Shown in pieces: positions 22,626 to 29,630 of a stretch of 37,753 bases of DNA; position 1 is the first letter of the stretch; every line of letters starts with the position of its first letter. This DNA is from Verrucomicrobiaceae bacterium (GTDB lineage: Bacteria > Verrucomicrobiota > Verrucomicrobiia > Verrucomicrobiales > Verrucomicrobiaceae): positions 1 through 37,753 of the forward strand of contig JAGKWZ010000023.1 of NCBI GenBank assembly GCA_021151605.1, written 5' to 3'. A program made the translations under genes and the position numbers. The notes beneath the pieces are model-generated. The model was given only the letters and a program-made list of their open reading frames with translations, did no database searches and was not told where the DNA came from.

Positions 22626-23774
22626 TTACCATCTGCCAAACTTCCCCAGCAGCCGCGTGTGAATCTGCCGCAGGCTTTCCGCCCAGTCTTTTCGCAGCTC
22701 GCCGCTCACGGTGCGGATGCCTTGCTTGAGCTGGCCAGTGGGCAGGATGACGTCGCGGTATTGGCATTTGTAGTAGCCGAGGATGTAGGGCTTGGCGAAG
22801 GCGCTGGTGAGGTAGGCTTCGTAGCCGGTGGCGGTTTCGGCGGGCGTGGGAAACTGCGGCCACATGGTGTTGGTGTGGCCTTCGACGGGGAAACTGAGGC
22901 TCCAATCGGAGAGAATGATGGGCTTGCCGGTCATGGCGTGGACTTGGTCGAGGATGTCGCCCTTGAGCGTCTTCTCGTAGGGCTGGAAGGAGATGACATC
23001 CACCACCTTGCCCGCCTCGGCGATGATTTCGAGCGGCGCGCCGGGGATGGTGTTGTAGCGCTCGCTGAAGATGAGCTTGCCGGGTGCAAGCTCGCGATAC
23101 GCGGCGGCGGTGACGGTGTAGAGTTCACGGGCGATGAGGGCGTGGAAGGCGTCGTCCTTCGCGGTGGCGTTTTCCTTTTTCCACGACTCGTAACGCACTC
23201 GCCCCGGAGTGCCTTCGGGCAGGCTGCGGATGAACTCGACATAGCTAAGGCCGAACTTCTTTTTCTGCTGGCCGGGATTCCACACGGGGATGTCCGTCCA
23301 CCAATAGCCGATGCAGCGGGCATCCTTCGCAGTCTTGTCGGCGATGCCTTGGATGTGCTTTCGCAGGCGGGCGTGGAAGACCGGATCGAAAACGTCCTCG
23401 TAAAGATGCTTTCGCTGGCCCTGCCCCGTCACGGTGCCGGGCGAGCCGGGTAGTCGGTCGGCGTTGTGGATGTAGTTGAACTCACCGATGAGTTCCGGGA
23501 CGTTGCCGACGGCGTTGAACTTCATCTCGCGCAGGTCAGTGCGGACGTTTTCCAATGCCTGTTCTTTTTTGGGGCCGAGCAATCCCTGCCAGGCACCACT
23601 GGCGTGAGAAAGGCCAAGGATGAGGAAGGGCTTGCCGTCCGGGGTGACGAGGTGCTGATGGCCCTCCGTGGTGCCGAGGGTCCAATTGGTCGTTTCAGCA
23701 TGGATTTGAACCACAGAGGCGCAGAGGACACAGAGGAGCAGCGCAGTGAGGGACTGATGGAGTTTGTGAGCCAT
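22626..23774 (-). CDS. Secreted glycoside-hydrolase-like TIM-barrel protein (agarase-like)
   Basis: A 382-residue protein. The start ATG 23774 (MAHKLHQS) was preferred to one five codons upstream because it aligns with the shared leader MTPKLHRS of the preceding gene. Signal peptide LTALLLCVLCASVVQIHA. The mature part has barrel-like landmarks: HLVTPDGKPFLILGLSHASG, LREMKFNAVGNVPELIGEF, DARCIGYWWTDIPVWNPGQ, VDVISFQPYEK, MTGKPIILSDWSLSFPVEGH and AKPYILGYYKCQYRD. This resembles the C-terminal barrel of GH50/GH86-type agarases. However, the usual acid/base segment (D/N-E after GY-F/W) reads WTDIPVW without an obvious Glu, so activity and family are uncertain. Its location beside two pectate-lyase-like genes supports polysaccharide degradation. 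Confidence 0.65.
   Translation of the reverse strand: MAHKLHQSLTALLLCVLCASVVQIHAETTNWTLGTTEGHQHLVTPDGKPFLILGLSHASGAWQGLLGPKKEQALENVRTDLREMKFNAVGNVPELIGEFNYIHNADRLPGSPGTVTGQGQRKHLYEDVFDPVFHARLRKHIQGIADKTAKDARCIGYWWTDIPVWNPGQQKKKFGLSYVEFIRSLPEGTPGRVRYESWKKENATAKDDAFHALIARELYTVTAAAYRELAPGKLIFSERYNTIPGAPLEIIAEAGKVVDVISFQPYEKTLKGDILDQVHAMTGKPIILSDWSLSFPVEGHTNTMWPQFPTPAETATGYEAYLTSAFAKPYILGYYKCQYRDVILPTGQLKQGIRTVSGELRKDWAESLRQIHTRLLGKFGRW
23701..23774 (-). repeat. CAGAG-type leader repeat, copy B4
   Basis: The first 74 bases of the TIM-barrel gene, with + strand AACCACAGAGGCGCAGAGGA, then CACAGAGGAGCAGCG. The segment 23709-23744 is nearly identical to 22519-22554 of copy B3, although the proteins that follow are unrelated. 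Confidence 0.88.
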
Positions 23775-23793
23775 GCTTTGACGGTGCATACAA

Positions 23794-25053
23794 TCATTTA
23801 CTGAAGGCGCGAGCCGAGGGGAACGCGCCGATGTTCACGCCGCCGATGCCACTGCCGCGGCAGGGGCTCTCCCGGTCCAGGTGCAGGAAGGCGCTTTTCG
23901 GCAGGCTGCCGTCCTCGGCACGCGGACCCAGCGCGGCGGTGTCATCGGTGCTGGCGAACATGGGGTCCTCGATGCCGATGTGCCAGGTATTGCTCTCGCG
24001 GATGCCGCGGGCCTCGTTGTGAGGCGTGGGTCCGGCGGCGATGCTGTTGCGGAAGATGTGTTTTGGCACCGCATCCTTCCAGAAGCCGAAGTTGTGGTGG
24101 CCATTGGCCCAGGCGGTGCATTGGTCGATCACCACGCCTTTGTTGCCGCCGTTCTCGTCAAAGCCGGTGCCCGGATTCCCCCAGGCCACGCATTGGATCA
24201 GCGTGTGCCCGCCGGTGTCGCCCTTGCTGTTGTTGCCCCCGAGCTTGAAGCCGTTGCCGTCGCCGAGCTTCGCTCGAGACTTGCCGCTGAGAGTTCCCTG
24301 TGCGTCATCGATGCCGTTTTTGGCTGCCCAGCATTGGCGCAGGCCGATGGGCTGCGTGGCGTAAAAGAAGTCGTAGCCGTCGTCGCCGTTGTGCCAGGCT
24401 CGGCAGCCCGTCATGAGGTTGCCGGGGCCGCCCACGTTGAGCTTGAAGCCGTCGCCATTGCCGAAGGGTTCCTTGCCTTTGAGGTTGGCGTTGTGATGCG
24501 CGTCGCAGTTGAGGAAATGGTTCGCGGCCATGGTGATGACATTCGGCCCCCAGAGCACAAAGCCGCTGCCCTCGTATTCGGAGAGGCGTCCATTGCGGGT
24601 TGCGGTGCAGCGCTCGATGAGATTGTCGTGGCAGTCGTCATTGAGAAAGAGACCCGCTTCCGGTCCGTGGGTAAAGGTGAGGCCGCGCAGATGCCACCAC
24701 GAGGCGTTGTTCAGGCGCATCACGTCGCCGGACTCCTTGATGCGACTGCCGTCAATGACCGGTGATTCGCCGGGAAAGGCGAACAAGCGGATGGGTTTTC
24801 CCGGCTCGCCGCCCTTGTTGTTGACCACCACGCGTCGCTCCAGGAAGAACGCCCCGCCGCTGGCATGGATGTAGATCAAATCTCCCGGCTGGGCGACATC
24901 AACGGCCTTTTGGATCGTGCCGAAAGGATCGGTTTCGGTGCCGGGGTTCATGTCGTCACCGGCTGCCGAGAGGTGATAACGCGCCTCCTCGGCTTGGGCG
25001 GAGCCGAGAAGGATGGCGATGAGGCAGAGATGCGTGAGGAGGCGATTTTGCAT
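23794..25053 (-). CDS. Pectate lyase, PL9-like right-handed beta-helix
   Basis: A 419-residue protein starting at ATG 25053 with signal peptide LLTHLCLIAILLGSAQA. The opening YHLSAAGDDMNPGTETDPFG then TIQKAVDVAQPGD is the usual PL9 (PelL/PelX) N-terminus. The calcium-site segments are recognisable: FGNGDGFKLNV with Asp201, and HNGDDGYDFF with Asp224, Asp225 and Asp228. The probable catalytic lysine is Lys270 in DGNGFKLGGNNSKGD. Spacing between these residues fits the PelL arrangement as I recall it. It should cleave polygalacturonate by calcium-dependent beta-elimination outside the cell. It lies 34 bases after the acyltransferase gene and 19 before the TIM-barrel gene. Confidence 0.88.
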   Translation of the reverse strand: MQNRLLTHLCLIAILLGSAQAEEARYHLSAAGDDMNPGTETDPFGTIQKAVDVAQPGDLIYIHASGGAFFLERRVVVNNKGGEPGKPIRLFAFPGESPVIDGSRIKESGDVMRLNNASWWHLRGLTFTHGPEAGLFLNDDCHDNLIERCTATRNGRLSEYEGSGFVLWGPNVITMAANHFLNCDAHHNANLKGKEPFGNGDGFKLNVGGPGNLMTGCRAWHNGDDGYDFFYATQPIGLRQCWAAKNGIDDAQGTLSGKSRAKLGDGNGFKLGGNNSKGDTGGHTLIQCVAWGNPGTGFDENGGNKGVVIDQCTAWANGHHNFGFWKDAVPKHIFRNSIAAGPTPHNEARGIRESNTWHIGIEDPMFASTDDTAALGPRAEDGSLPKSAFLHLDRESPCRGSGIGGVNIGAFPSARAFSK

Positions 25054-25087
25054 GATGGGTTGTTCTTTCTTGAACGAAGCGATGGCG

Positions 25088-26245
25088 TCACAAGCGAAGA
25101 AAGATTTTCTGCCGTCTCAGATGGATCAAGACGACCCAGGCGAGACCGTATTTGGCTAGCACCATGAGAATGCCGTGCCCGTAGTCACCCATCACGGGCT
25201 TCAGACCACCGAGAAAGACGCGGGCGATTTCTCCGAACCCGCTCATGAACAGACTCGCCATGATGTAGGCGAGGATCGAGTTGCAGCCGATGGCCGTCCA
25301 CAGGCCCAGACCCCGCTGCCAGCCTTTCACGTCGATGACCCACCAGAATGCGGCCAGCAGCAGGTAACTCCATCCGCCGCACCACAGCGCGAAAGTGCTG
25401 GTCCAGCGGTTCTTCACGATGGGCAGGTGAAAACTCCACACCCAGGCCAGCACGAGCAACCCGACGCCCAGCCCCGTGAGCCAGCGCAGTTTCTGTGCAT
25501 CCGTCATTTTCCGGGAGACCTGCTGGCCGCTGATGAGATACGCGGCGAAGACACCGAGCATGGTCGTGGCCGCGTGTGTCCACATCGGCAGGAACGGGAA
25601 GCCGCGCCCATAGGGACTTTTCCAAGGATGGCCGAGCAGGCCGATGCTGTTGTCAAAGAGCCAGTCGCCGAAAATGCCACCCGCCTTGAACACGCCCCAC
25701 TCGTGGCCCGGCACCGGCACGAACATTTGTAGCAACCAATAGCCGATGAGAAAACCCGCCGTGGCGATGATCTGGCCACGCAGCGAAAGAAACAGCACGC
25801 AGACCACGGCGATGACATAACCCAGCCCCAGCATCTCCAAGACGCTGTAGGACAGTCGCATTTCCTCGATCTTCCAAGACTGAAGGTTGCCGTGAATGAA
25901 GAGGCCAATGACAATCATCCAGAACAGCCGGATGAAGGCGTCACGAAGGATTTTCGCTTTCGAGACGCCGACATCCAACCGTTTGCAGATCGAAAGCGGG
26001 ATGGCCACGCCGATGAGAAACTGGAAGAGCGGGAAGATGAAGTCGTAGAAGCGGAAACCTTCCCATTCCACATGCGTGAACTGCTCCTTCACCGCCGCCC
26101 CGAACGAGTCCGGCTGCGCTCCGGCACACAATGCACCCGCGATCTGCGCTCCACCGAGCAGCCAGAACATGTCAAACCCACGCAGCGCGTCGAGCGAGCG
26201 CAGACGCGGTGATGAAGATGGCTGTGCGGAGGGGGAATCGGCCAT
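25088..26245 (-). CDS. Integral membrane acyltransferase (DUF5009 / HGSNAT-like)
   Basis: A 385-residue polytopic membrane protein. The N-terminal RLRSLDALRGFDMFWLLGG is the signature of the DUF5009/NagX/heparan-glucosaminide N-acetyltransferase-like family. About ten hydrophobic helices follow, for example FYDFIFPLFQFLIGVAIPL, LFWMIVIGLFIHG, YVIAVVCVLFLSL and LGVGLLVLAWVWSF. Relatives move acetyl groups across the membrane onto sugars, or appear with polysaccharide utilisation genes; the substrate here is unknown. It starts four bases after the PL1-like lyase stop, so the two are certainly cotranscribed, and it is the only obvious multi-pass membrane protein in the window. Confidence 0.87.
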   Translation of the reverse strand: MADSPSAQPSSSPRLRSLDALRGFDMFWLLGGAQIAGALCAGAQPDSFGAAVKEQFTHVEWEGFRFYDFIFPLFQFLIGVAIPLSICKRLDVGVSKAKILRDAFIRLFWMIVIGLFIHGNLQSWKIEEMRLSYSVLEMLGLGYVIAVVCVLFLSLRGQIIATAGFLIGYWLLQMFVPVPGHEWGVFKAGGIFGDWLFDNSIGLLGHPWKSPYGRGFPFLPMWTHAATTMLGVFAAYLISGQQVSRKMTDAQKLRWLTGLGVGLLVLAWVWSFHLPIVKNRWTSTFALWCGGWSYLLLAAFWWVIDVKGWQRGLGLWTAIGCNSILAYIMASLFMSGFGEIARVFLGGLKPVMGDYGHGILMVLAKYGLAWVVLIHLRRQKIFLRL

Positions 26246-26247
26246 GG

Positions 26248-26309
26248 AGTCAGTCGATGCTGTTCAGGTATTCTTCCAGATGCGTGTAGCCGCCGGGTTT
26301 CTTCGTGCC
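26248..26309 (-). repeat. 62-base direct repeat, functional copy (3' end of the PL1-like gene)
   Basis: This segment encodes the last residues of the lyase, GTKKPGGYTHLEEYLNSID and its stop. It recurs at 28387-28448 with a single difference, which is synonymous (ACG versus ACT). Confidence 0.9.
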
Positions 26310-27569
26310 ATTGCGGTCGGCGGGGTCATCGGGATCCAAGGCGTGTTCTTTTTCCCAGGCATCGGGCATGCCGTCTTTATCGCGGTCAGCCGGAGGCTCG
26401 CCCGTGGCGAGCTTTGGCCAGCCGCCGACCTCGGATGGATGGTTGATGATCTTACCAGTGCCGTTTTTCACATCAGCGATGATGCGCTGATCGACCGCAT
26501 CAAGCTGTGGCTTGGAGGCACCGACGTCGGCGAGAACGGCTTCGTAGGCCTCCATGACGGGCAGGACAGGCAGCGGCGGTGCCTCGAAGGGTGTGGCGGC
26601 GGCAAAGCTGCTGCGCTTGTCGGGATTGGTCCACGGTTTGATGATCGCATCCTCGGGCTTGGCGGCATCAGGCCGGATGGGGCTGATGTTGTCCTTGGGA
26701 TAGATTTTCACGTTGCCGCTCACCGCCGCCCCGCGTTCCGGCCGCGAGGATGGGCCCAGTTTGTAGAAGTTTCCCGTCAGATTCACTTCCGCGTCGTTGT
26801 TCAGCTCGGTGGCGATCTGGCCCCAGTTGTAGATGACGTTGTTGTTCACTTGGATCGTTCCCTTTCGAACGGGACTGAGCAGCGGATTGCGCTGGTTGTT
26901 GTGGGCGAAAAGATTCCGATGAATGGTCACGCGTTGGTTCTTGTCCCCGAAGAGCATGCCCATGCCATGCGGACCTTTTTGATGAACCGACTCGTGCAGC
27001 GCCTCCGAGATGATGCAGTGCTGCACCGTGATGTCGCGGGCGTCAAACCAGCCGTTGATGACCTCATCGGTGCCCCAGCTCAGCGAGCAATGATCCACGA
27101 TGACATCGCGGGCGCTCTCAAGGATTTGAACGGCGTCGCCATTGACGCTTCCCGGAACGGCAGGCCCCGGCCGCACCCGCAGATGCCGGAGGATCACATC
27201 ATGCGTCTCGATGTTGATCGCGCCCATGTCGGTCTTGCCATCGATCTTCACCGCAATGCCGCCTCCAGGAGCCGTCTGTCCGGCGATCGTGAGAAACGGG
27301 TGCTTCACGGAGATGACGGATTTGATCTCAAGGGTTCCACCCGTCCGAAAAATCACCGTGCGCGGCCCCTCGGCCTCCAGCGCTGCCCGCAGGCTGCCGG
27401 GCCCGGAGTCGTTCAGGTTTTCGACGAACAATACCGCACCGCCGCGACCACCTTTGGCCTTCGCTCCGAACCCCACCGCGCCGGGAAAGGCGGGGAGCGG
27501 TTCAGCGGCAGGAAGCGTGGCCAACGGTGCGAGCAGCGCGGCAATGAGAAGCGGGAGGGTCGGTTTCAT
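26250..27569 (-). CDS. Secreted pectate lyase-like protein (PL1-type beta-helix)
   Basis: A 439-residue protein. ATG 27569 was chosen because it overlaps the DUF1961 stop as ATGA and begins the signal peptide PLLIAALLAPLATLPAAEP. The mature opening LPAFPGAVGFGAKAKGGRGG and VLFVENLNDSGPGSLRAALE is typical of PL1 pectate-lyase-like proteins in this group. Beta-helix coils follow (FLTIAGQTAPGGGIAVKIDG, DVIVDHCSLSWGTDEVING, ITVQHCIISEALHES, HRNLFAHNNQRNPLL). Near the C-terminus DRDKDGMPDAWEKEHALDP is a calcium-binding thrombospondin-3-like stretch. It should act on pectin or a related polyuronate; substrate not proven. A decayed copy of its 3' end lies at 28387-28448. Confidence 0.88.
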   Translation of the reverse strand: MKPTLPLLIAALLAPLATLPAAEPLPAFPGAVGFGAKAKGGRGGAVLFVENLNDSGPGSLRAALEAEGPRTVIFRTGGTLEIKSVISVKHPFLTIAGQTAPGGGIAVKIDGKTDMGAINIETHDVILRHLRVRPGPAVPGSVNGDAVQILESARDVIVDHCSLSWGTDEVINGWFDARDITVQHCIISEALHESVHQKGPHGMGMLFGDKNQRVTIHRNLFAHNNQRNPLLSPVRKGTIQVNNNVIYNWGQIATELNNDAEVNLTGNFYKLGPSSRPERGAAVSGNVKIYPKDNISPIRPDAAKPEDAIIKPWTNPDKRSSFAAATPFEAPPLPVLPVMEAYEAVLADVGASKPQLDAVDQRIIADVKNGTGKIINHPSEVGGWPKLATGEPPADRDKDGMPDAWEKEHALDPDDPADRNGTKKPGGYTHLEEYLNSID

Positions 27570-28354
27570 GGATTGAGGGGATAAACTTTCACGTCGTCGT
27601 ATTCGCAACGAATCGTGTGGGACATCTGCCGCAGGCCGATCCAGCCGGTGTGAGTCCAGACCGGGCCGTGGACCTTGCCGTCATCGTCGTAGGCGACAGA
27701 GACGATGTCATCCACCATGAGGCGGATCTTGCCTCCGCGTTTGTGCAGTCGAATGTTCTGCCAGGCCTCGTTCGGAGCTTTGGCGACGAGGTCGGGACCG
27801 GAGGCGACGAGTGCGAAGCCCTGATTCTTCCGAATGTGCGCGGTGCCGCGATCGCCGGCCCAGTAAGAAACGTGGTAGCCGTTGAGATCTCCACTGTGGT
27901 ATTGCTGAAACACGCCCGTGCGGCGAGCGAGCGTGGGATCGAAGATGCTCTCCCCATGCAGACCGCGCGTGCTGAAAAAGATGATCGCCAGGCCGTCCTT
28001 GCGGCTCCGCGGGCGCATCTTGAACTCGAGCAAAAAGTCCGCGGGCATCTCTCGCTTGAGCCAGCAGACTAGGTGCTGATCCTCCACCGGCGGCGCACCG
28101 GCCACCGCATCACTCTCGAGAACGAGGCGGCCTTCGGCAACGCTCATGCGCTTGCCGCCTTCCAGCGTCCAGGCTTGGAGCGCGGATGAATCGTCAAAGG
28201 CAGTCGCATAAACGGGATGCGACCAATCCACATCCACTGGCACGAAATACTGACCCACGATCGGGTGCGGAGCGGGCGCAGGCTCCTCCGCAGCCAGCGA
28301 TGCCAGCATCAGGGCGGCAAGAATCGCCAGCAGTCCATGGGGTCGGGTTATCAT
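27566..28354 (-). CDS. DUF1961 exported beta-sandwich protein
   Basis: A 262-residue protein with signal peptide LLAILAALMLASLAAEE. Its matches to DUF1961 are AFDDSSALQAWTLEGG, DQHLVCWLKREMPADFLLEF, IIFFSTRGLHGESIFDP, YHSGDLNGYHVSYWAGDRGT and WIGLRQMSHTIRCEYDDVKV. The fold is expected to be a concanavalin-like jelly roll. Members occur beside polysaccharide lyases, and a carbohydrate-binding or -cleaving role is plausible but unproven. The frame allows GTG 28357 immediately before ATG 28354; the ATG was preferred. No convincing ribosome-binding site is visible. The gene overlaps the PL1-like gene by ATGA and is the first intact gene after the lyase remnant. Confidence 0.87.
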   Translation of the reverse strand: MITRPHGLLAILAALMLASLAAEEPAPAPHPIVGQYFVPVDVDWSHPVYATAFDDSSALQAWTLEGGKRMSVAEGRLVLESDAVAGAPPVEDQHLVCWLKREMPADFLLEFKMRPRSRKDGLAIIFFSTRGLHGESIFDPTLARRTGVFQQYHSGDLNGYHVSYWAGDRGTAHIRKNQGFALVASGPDLVAKAPNEAWQNIRLHKRGGKIRLMVDDIVSVAYDDDGKVHGPVWTHTGWIGLRQMSHTIRCEYDDVKVYPLNP

Positions 28355-28386
28355 CACTTCAGGTGCGCGAGACGAGGAAACGGTGC

Positions 28387-28448
28387 AGTCAGTCGATGCT
28401 GTTCAGGTATTCTTCCAGATGCGTGTAGCCGCCGGGTTTCTTAGTGCC
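28387..28448 (-). pseudogene. Remnant of a PL1-type lyase 3' end
   Basis: These 62 bases match 26248-26309 with one synonymous change and would encode GTKKPGGYTHLEEYLNSID with its stop, but no start or upstream lyase sequence precedes them. They fill much of the 118-base gap between the esterase and DUF1961 genes. The simplest readings are a decayed second lyase copy or a scar of a rearrangement that duplicated the gene end. Confidence 0.85.
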
Positions 28449-28475
28449 GACCATTCTATCAAGGCGGGTGGCAAA

Positions 28476-29630
28476 TCAGGGCTTCATGGGGTGCTTTTGA
28501 AAAAATCCCCACATCAGATCATTGGCCGAAATGTCCTTGGTCGATTTGCCGAGCATGGCCATCGGCGGCTCCATGCCGGGCCAGGTGTGGCCGCCGTTTT
28601 CGATTTCGATGAGCACGACTTCGCTACCGTCCTTGCCGCCGCTCCAAGTCTTGCGGGTGCATTTCATGCCGTCATCGGCCTTGTCGGGCAGTGCGACGAC
28701 TTCGGGCTCTGGCTTGCAGCCGTTCGCTTTCACCCAGCTTTGGATGGTATGCTCGACGGATTTGAAATCGGTCACGCCCTTGCCACTGGCTGCGCCTTTG
28801 CCGAAACCGCCCTTGAAGGGTGCAAACTCATCACCCGTGCCGTGGAAGTGCATGACGGGAACGGAGCGTTTTGCGTTCGGCGCGTCCATCATCAGCGGGC
28901 CGCCGACCGGCGCGATGGCGGCGATGCGGTCGGACAGCTCCGACGCGACGTAATGCGACATGATGCCGCCATTCGAGAGGCCGGTGGCGAAGACGCGGTT
29001 CGTGTCCACGTTCGCGACCTTCGCGAGGTCGTCGAGCAAAGCGCGGGTGAAGCCGACGTCGTCGATTTTGTTTTGCATCGCATAACCGCAGCAACCGCCG
29101 CCGTTGAAAGTGAGCAAGTAATCCTCCAGCTTTCCGGTGCCATAGGGATACACGACGATGAACCCAGCCTCGTCCGACTTCGCATTCATGCCCGAGAGAC
29201 GCACCATGCTCTCGGGATTGCCTCCGCCACCGTGAAAAACAATGACCACCGGCGTGGGATTCGCCGCGTCATACTTCTTCGGCACATGCACGCGGTAGCG
29301 CCGTTGCAAATCGCCGACGACAACCGTCCGCGTGTGCTCGCCCGCAGTCAGCTTTGTCGCTGGTGATGATGGCGATGACGGAGTGCTCGGCGGTCGCGCC
29401 CCGGCCACCAACTGCGTGCGGAATTCCTCGAAGGTGATGAGGCTGTCGCCATCTTTATCCGCGCCAAGGAGCTTCGTATTGAGTTGCGGAAACTGATTTA
29501 CTTCATCGGCAGACAACTTGCCGTCGCCGTTGCTGTCAGCCCGTTTGAAACCTTCGGTGAGCTTAGGACTCTGCGCCTCTGATTGCGACGCGATGCCGAA
29601 GGTGAGAATAAGGAATAGAAGTTTTTTCAT
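28476..29630 (-). CDS. Secreted PHB-depolymerase-family esterase with an EF-hand pair, copy 2
   Basis: A 384-residue near-duplicate of 11498-12676. Signal peptide LLFLILTFGIASQSEAQS; EF-hand loops DSNGDGKLSADE and DKDGDSLITFEE, the second with Ser for the usual loop Gly. The catalytic motifs are the same: VVIVFHGGGGNPESM, FNGGGCCGYA, GLSNGG (nucleophile Ser), HGTGDEFAPF and GGHTWPG. The linker is three residues longer (SPSSPATK) and the C-terminus lacks the last few residues of copy 1. Copy 1 and copy 2 are highly similar at DNA level but differ in signal peptide. Start ATG 29630 overlaps the serine hydrolase stop as ATGA, so the two are coupled. Confidence 0.9.
   Translation of the reverse strand: MKKLLFLILTFGIASQSEAQSPKLTEGFKRADSNGDGKLSADEVNQFPQLNTKLLGADKDGDSLITFEEFRTQLVAGARPPSTPSSPSSPATKLTAGEHTRTVVVGDLQRRYRVHVPKKYDAANPTPVVIVFHGGGGNPESMVRLSGMNAKSDEAGFIVVYPYGTGKLEDYLLTFNGGGCCGYAMQNKIDDVGFTRALLDDLAKVANVDTNRVFATGLSNGGIMSHYVASELSDRIAAIAPVGGPLMMDAPNAKRSVPVMHFHGTGDEFAPFKGGFGKGAASGKGVTDFKSVEHTIQSWVKANGCKPEPEVVALPDKADDGMKCTRKTWSGGKDGSEVVLIEIENGGHTWPGMEPPMAMLGKSTKDISANDLMWGFFQKHPMKP

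Noticed and set aside
26248..28448. Composite transposon bounded by the 62-base direct repeats
   Set aside because: No transposase or terminal inverted repeats; the repeat is coding sequence of the lyase 3' end, so a duplication scar is more likely.
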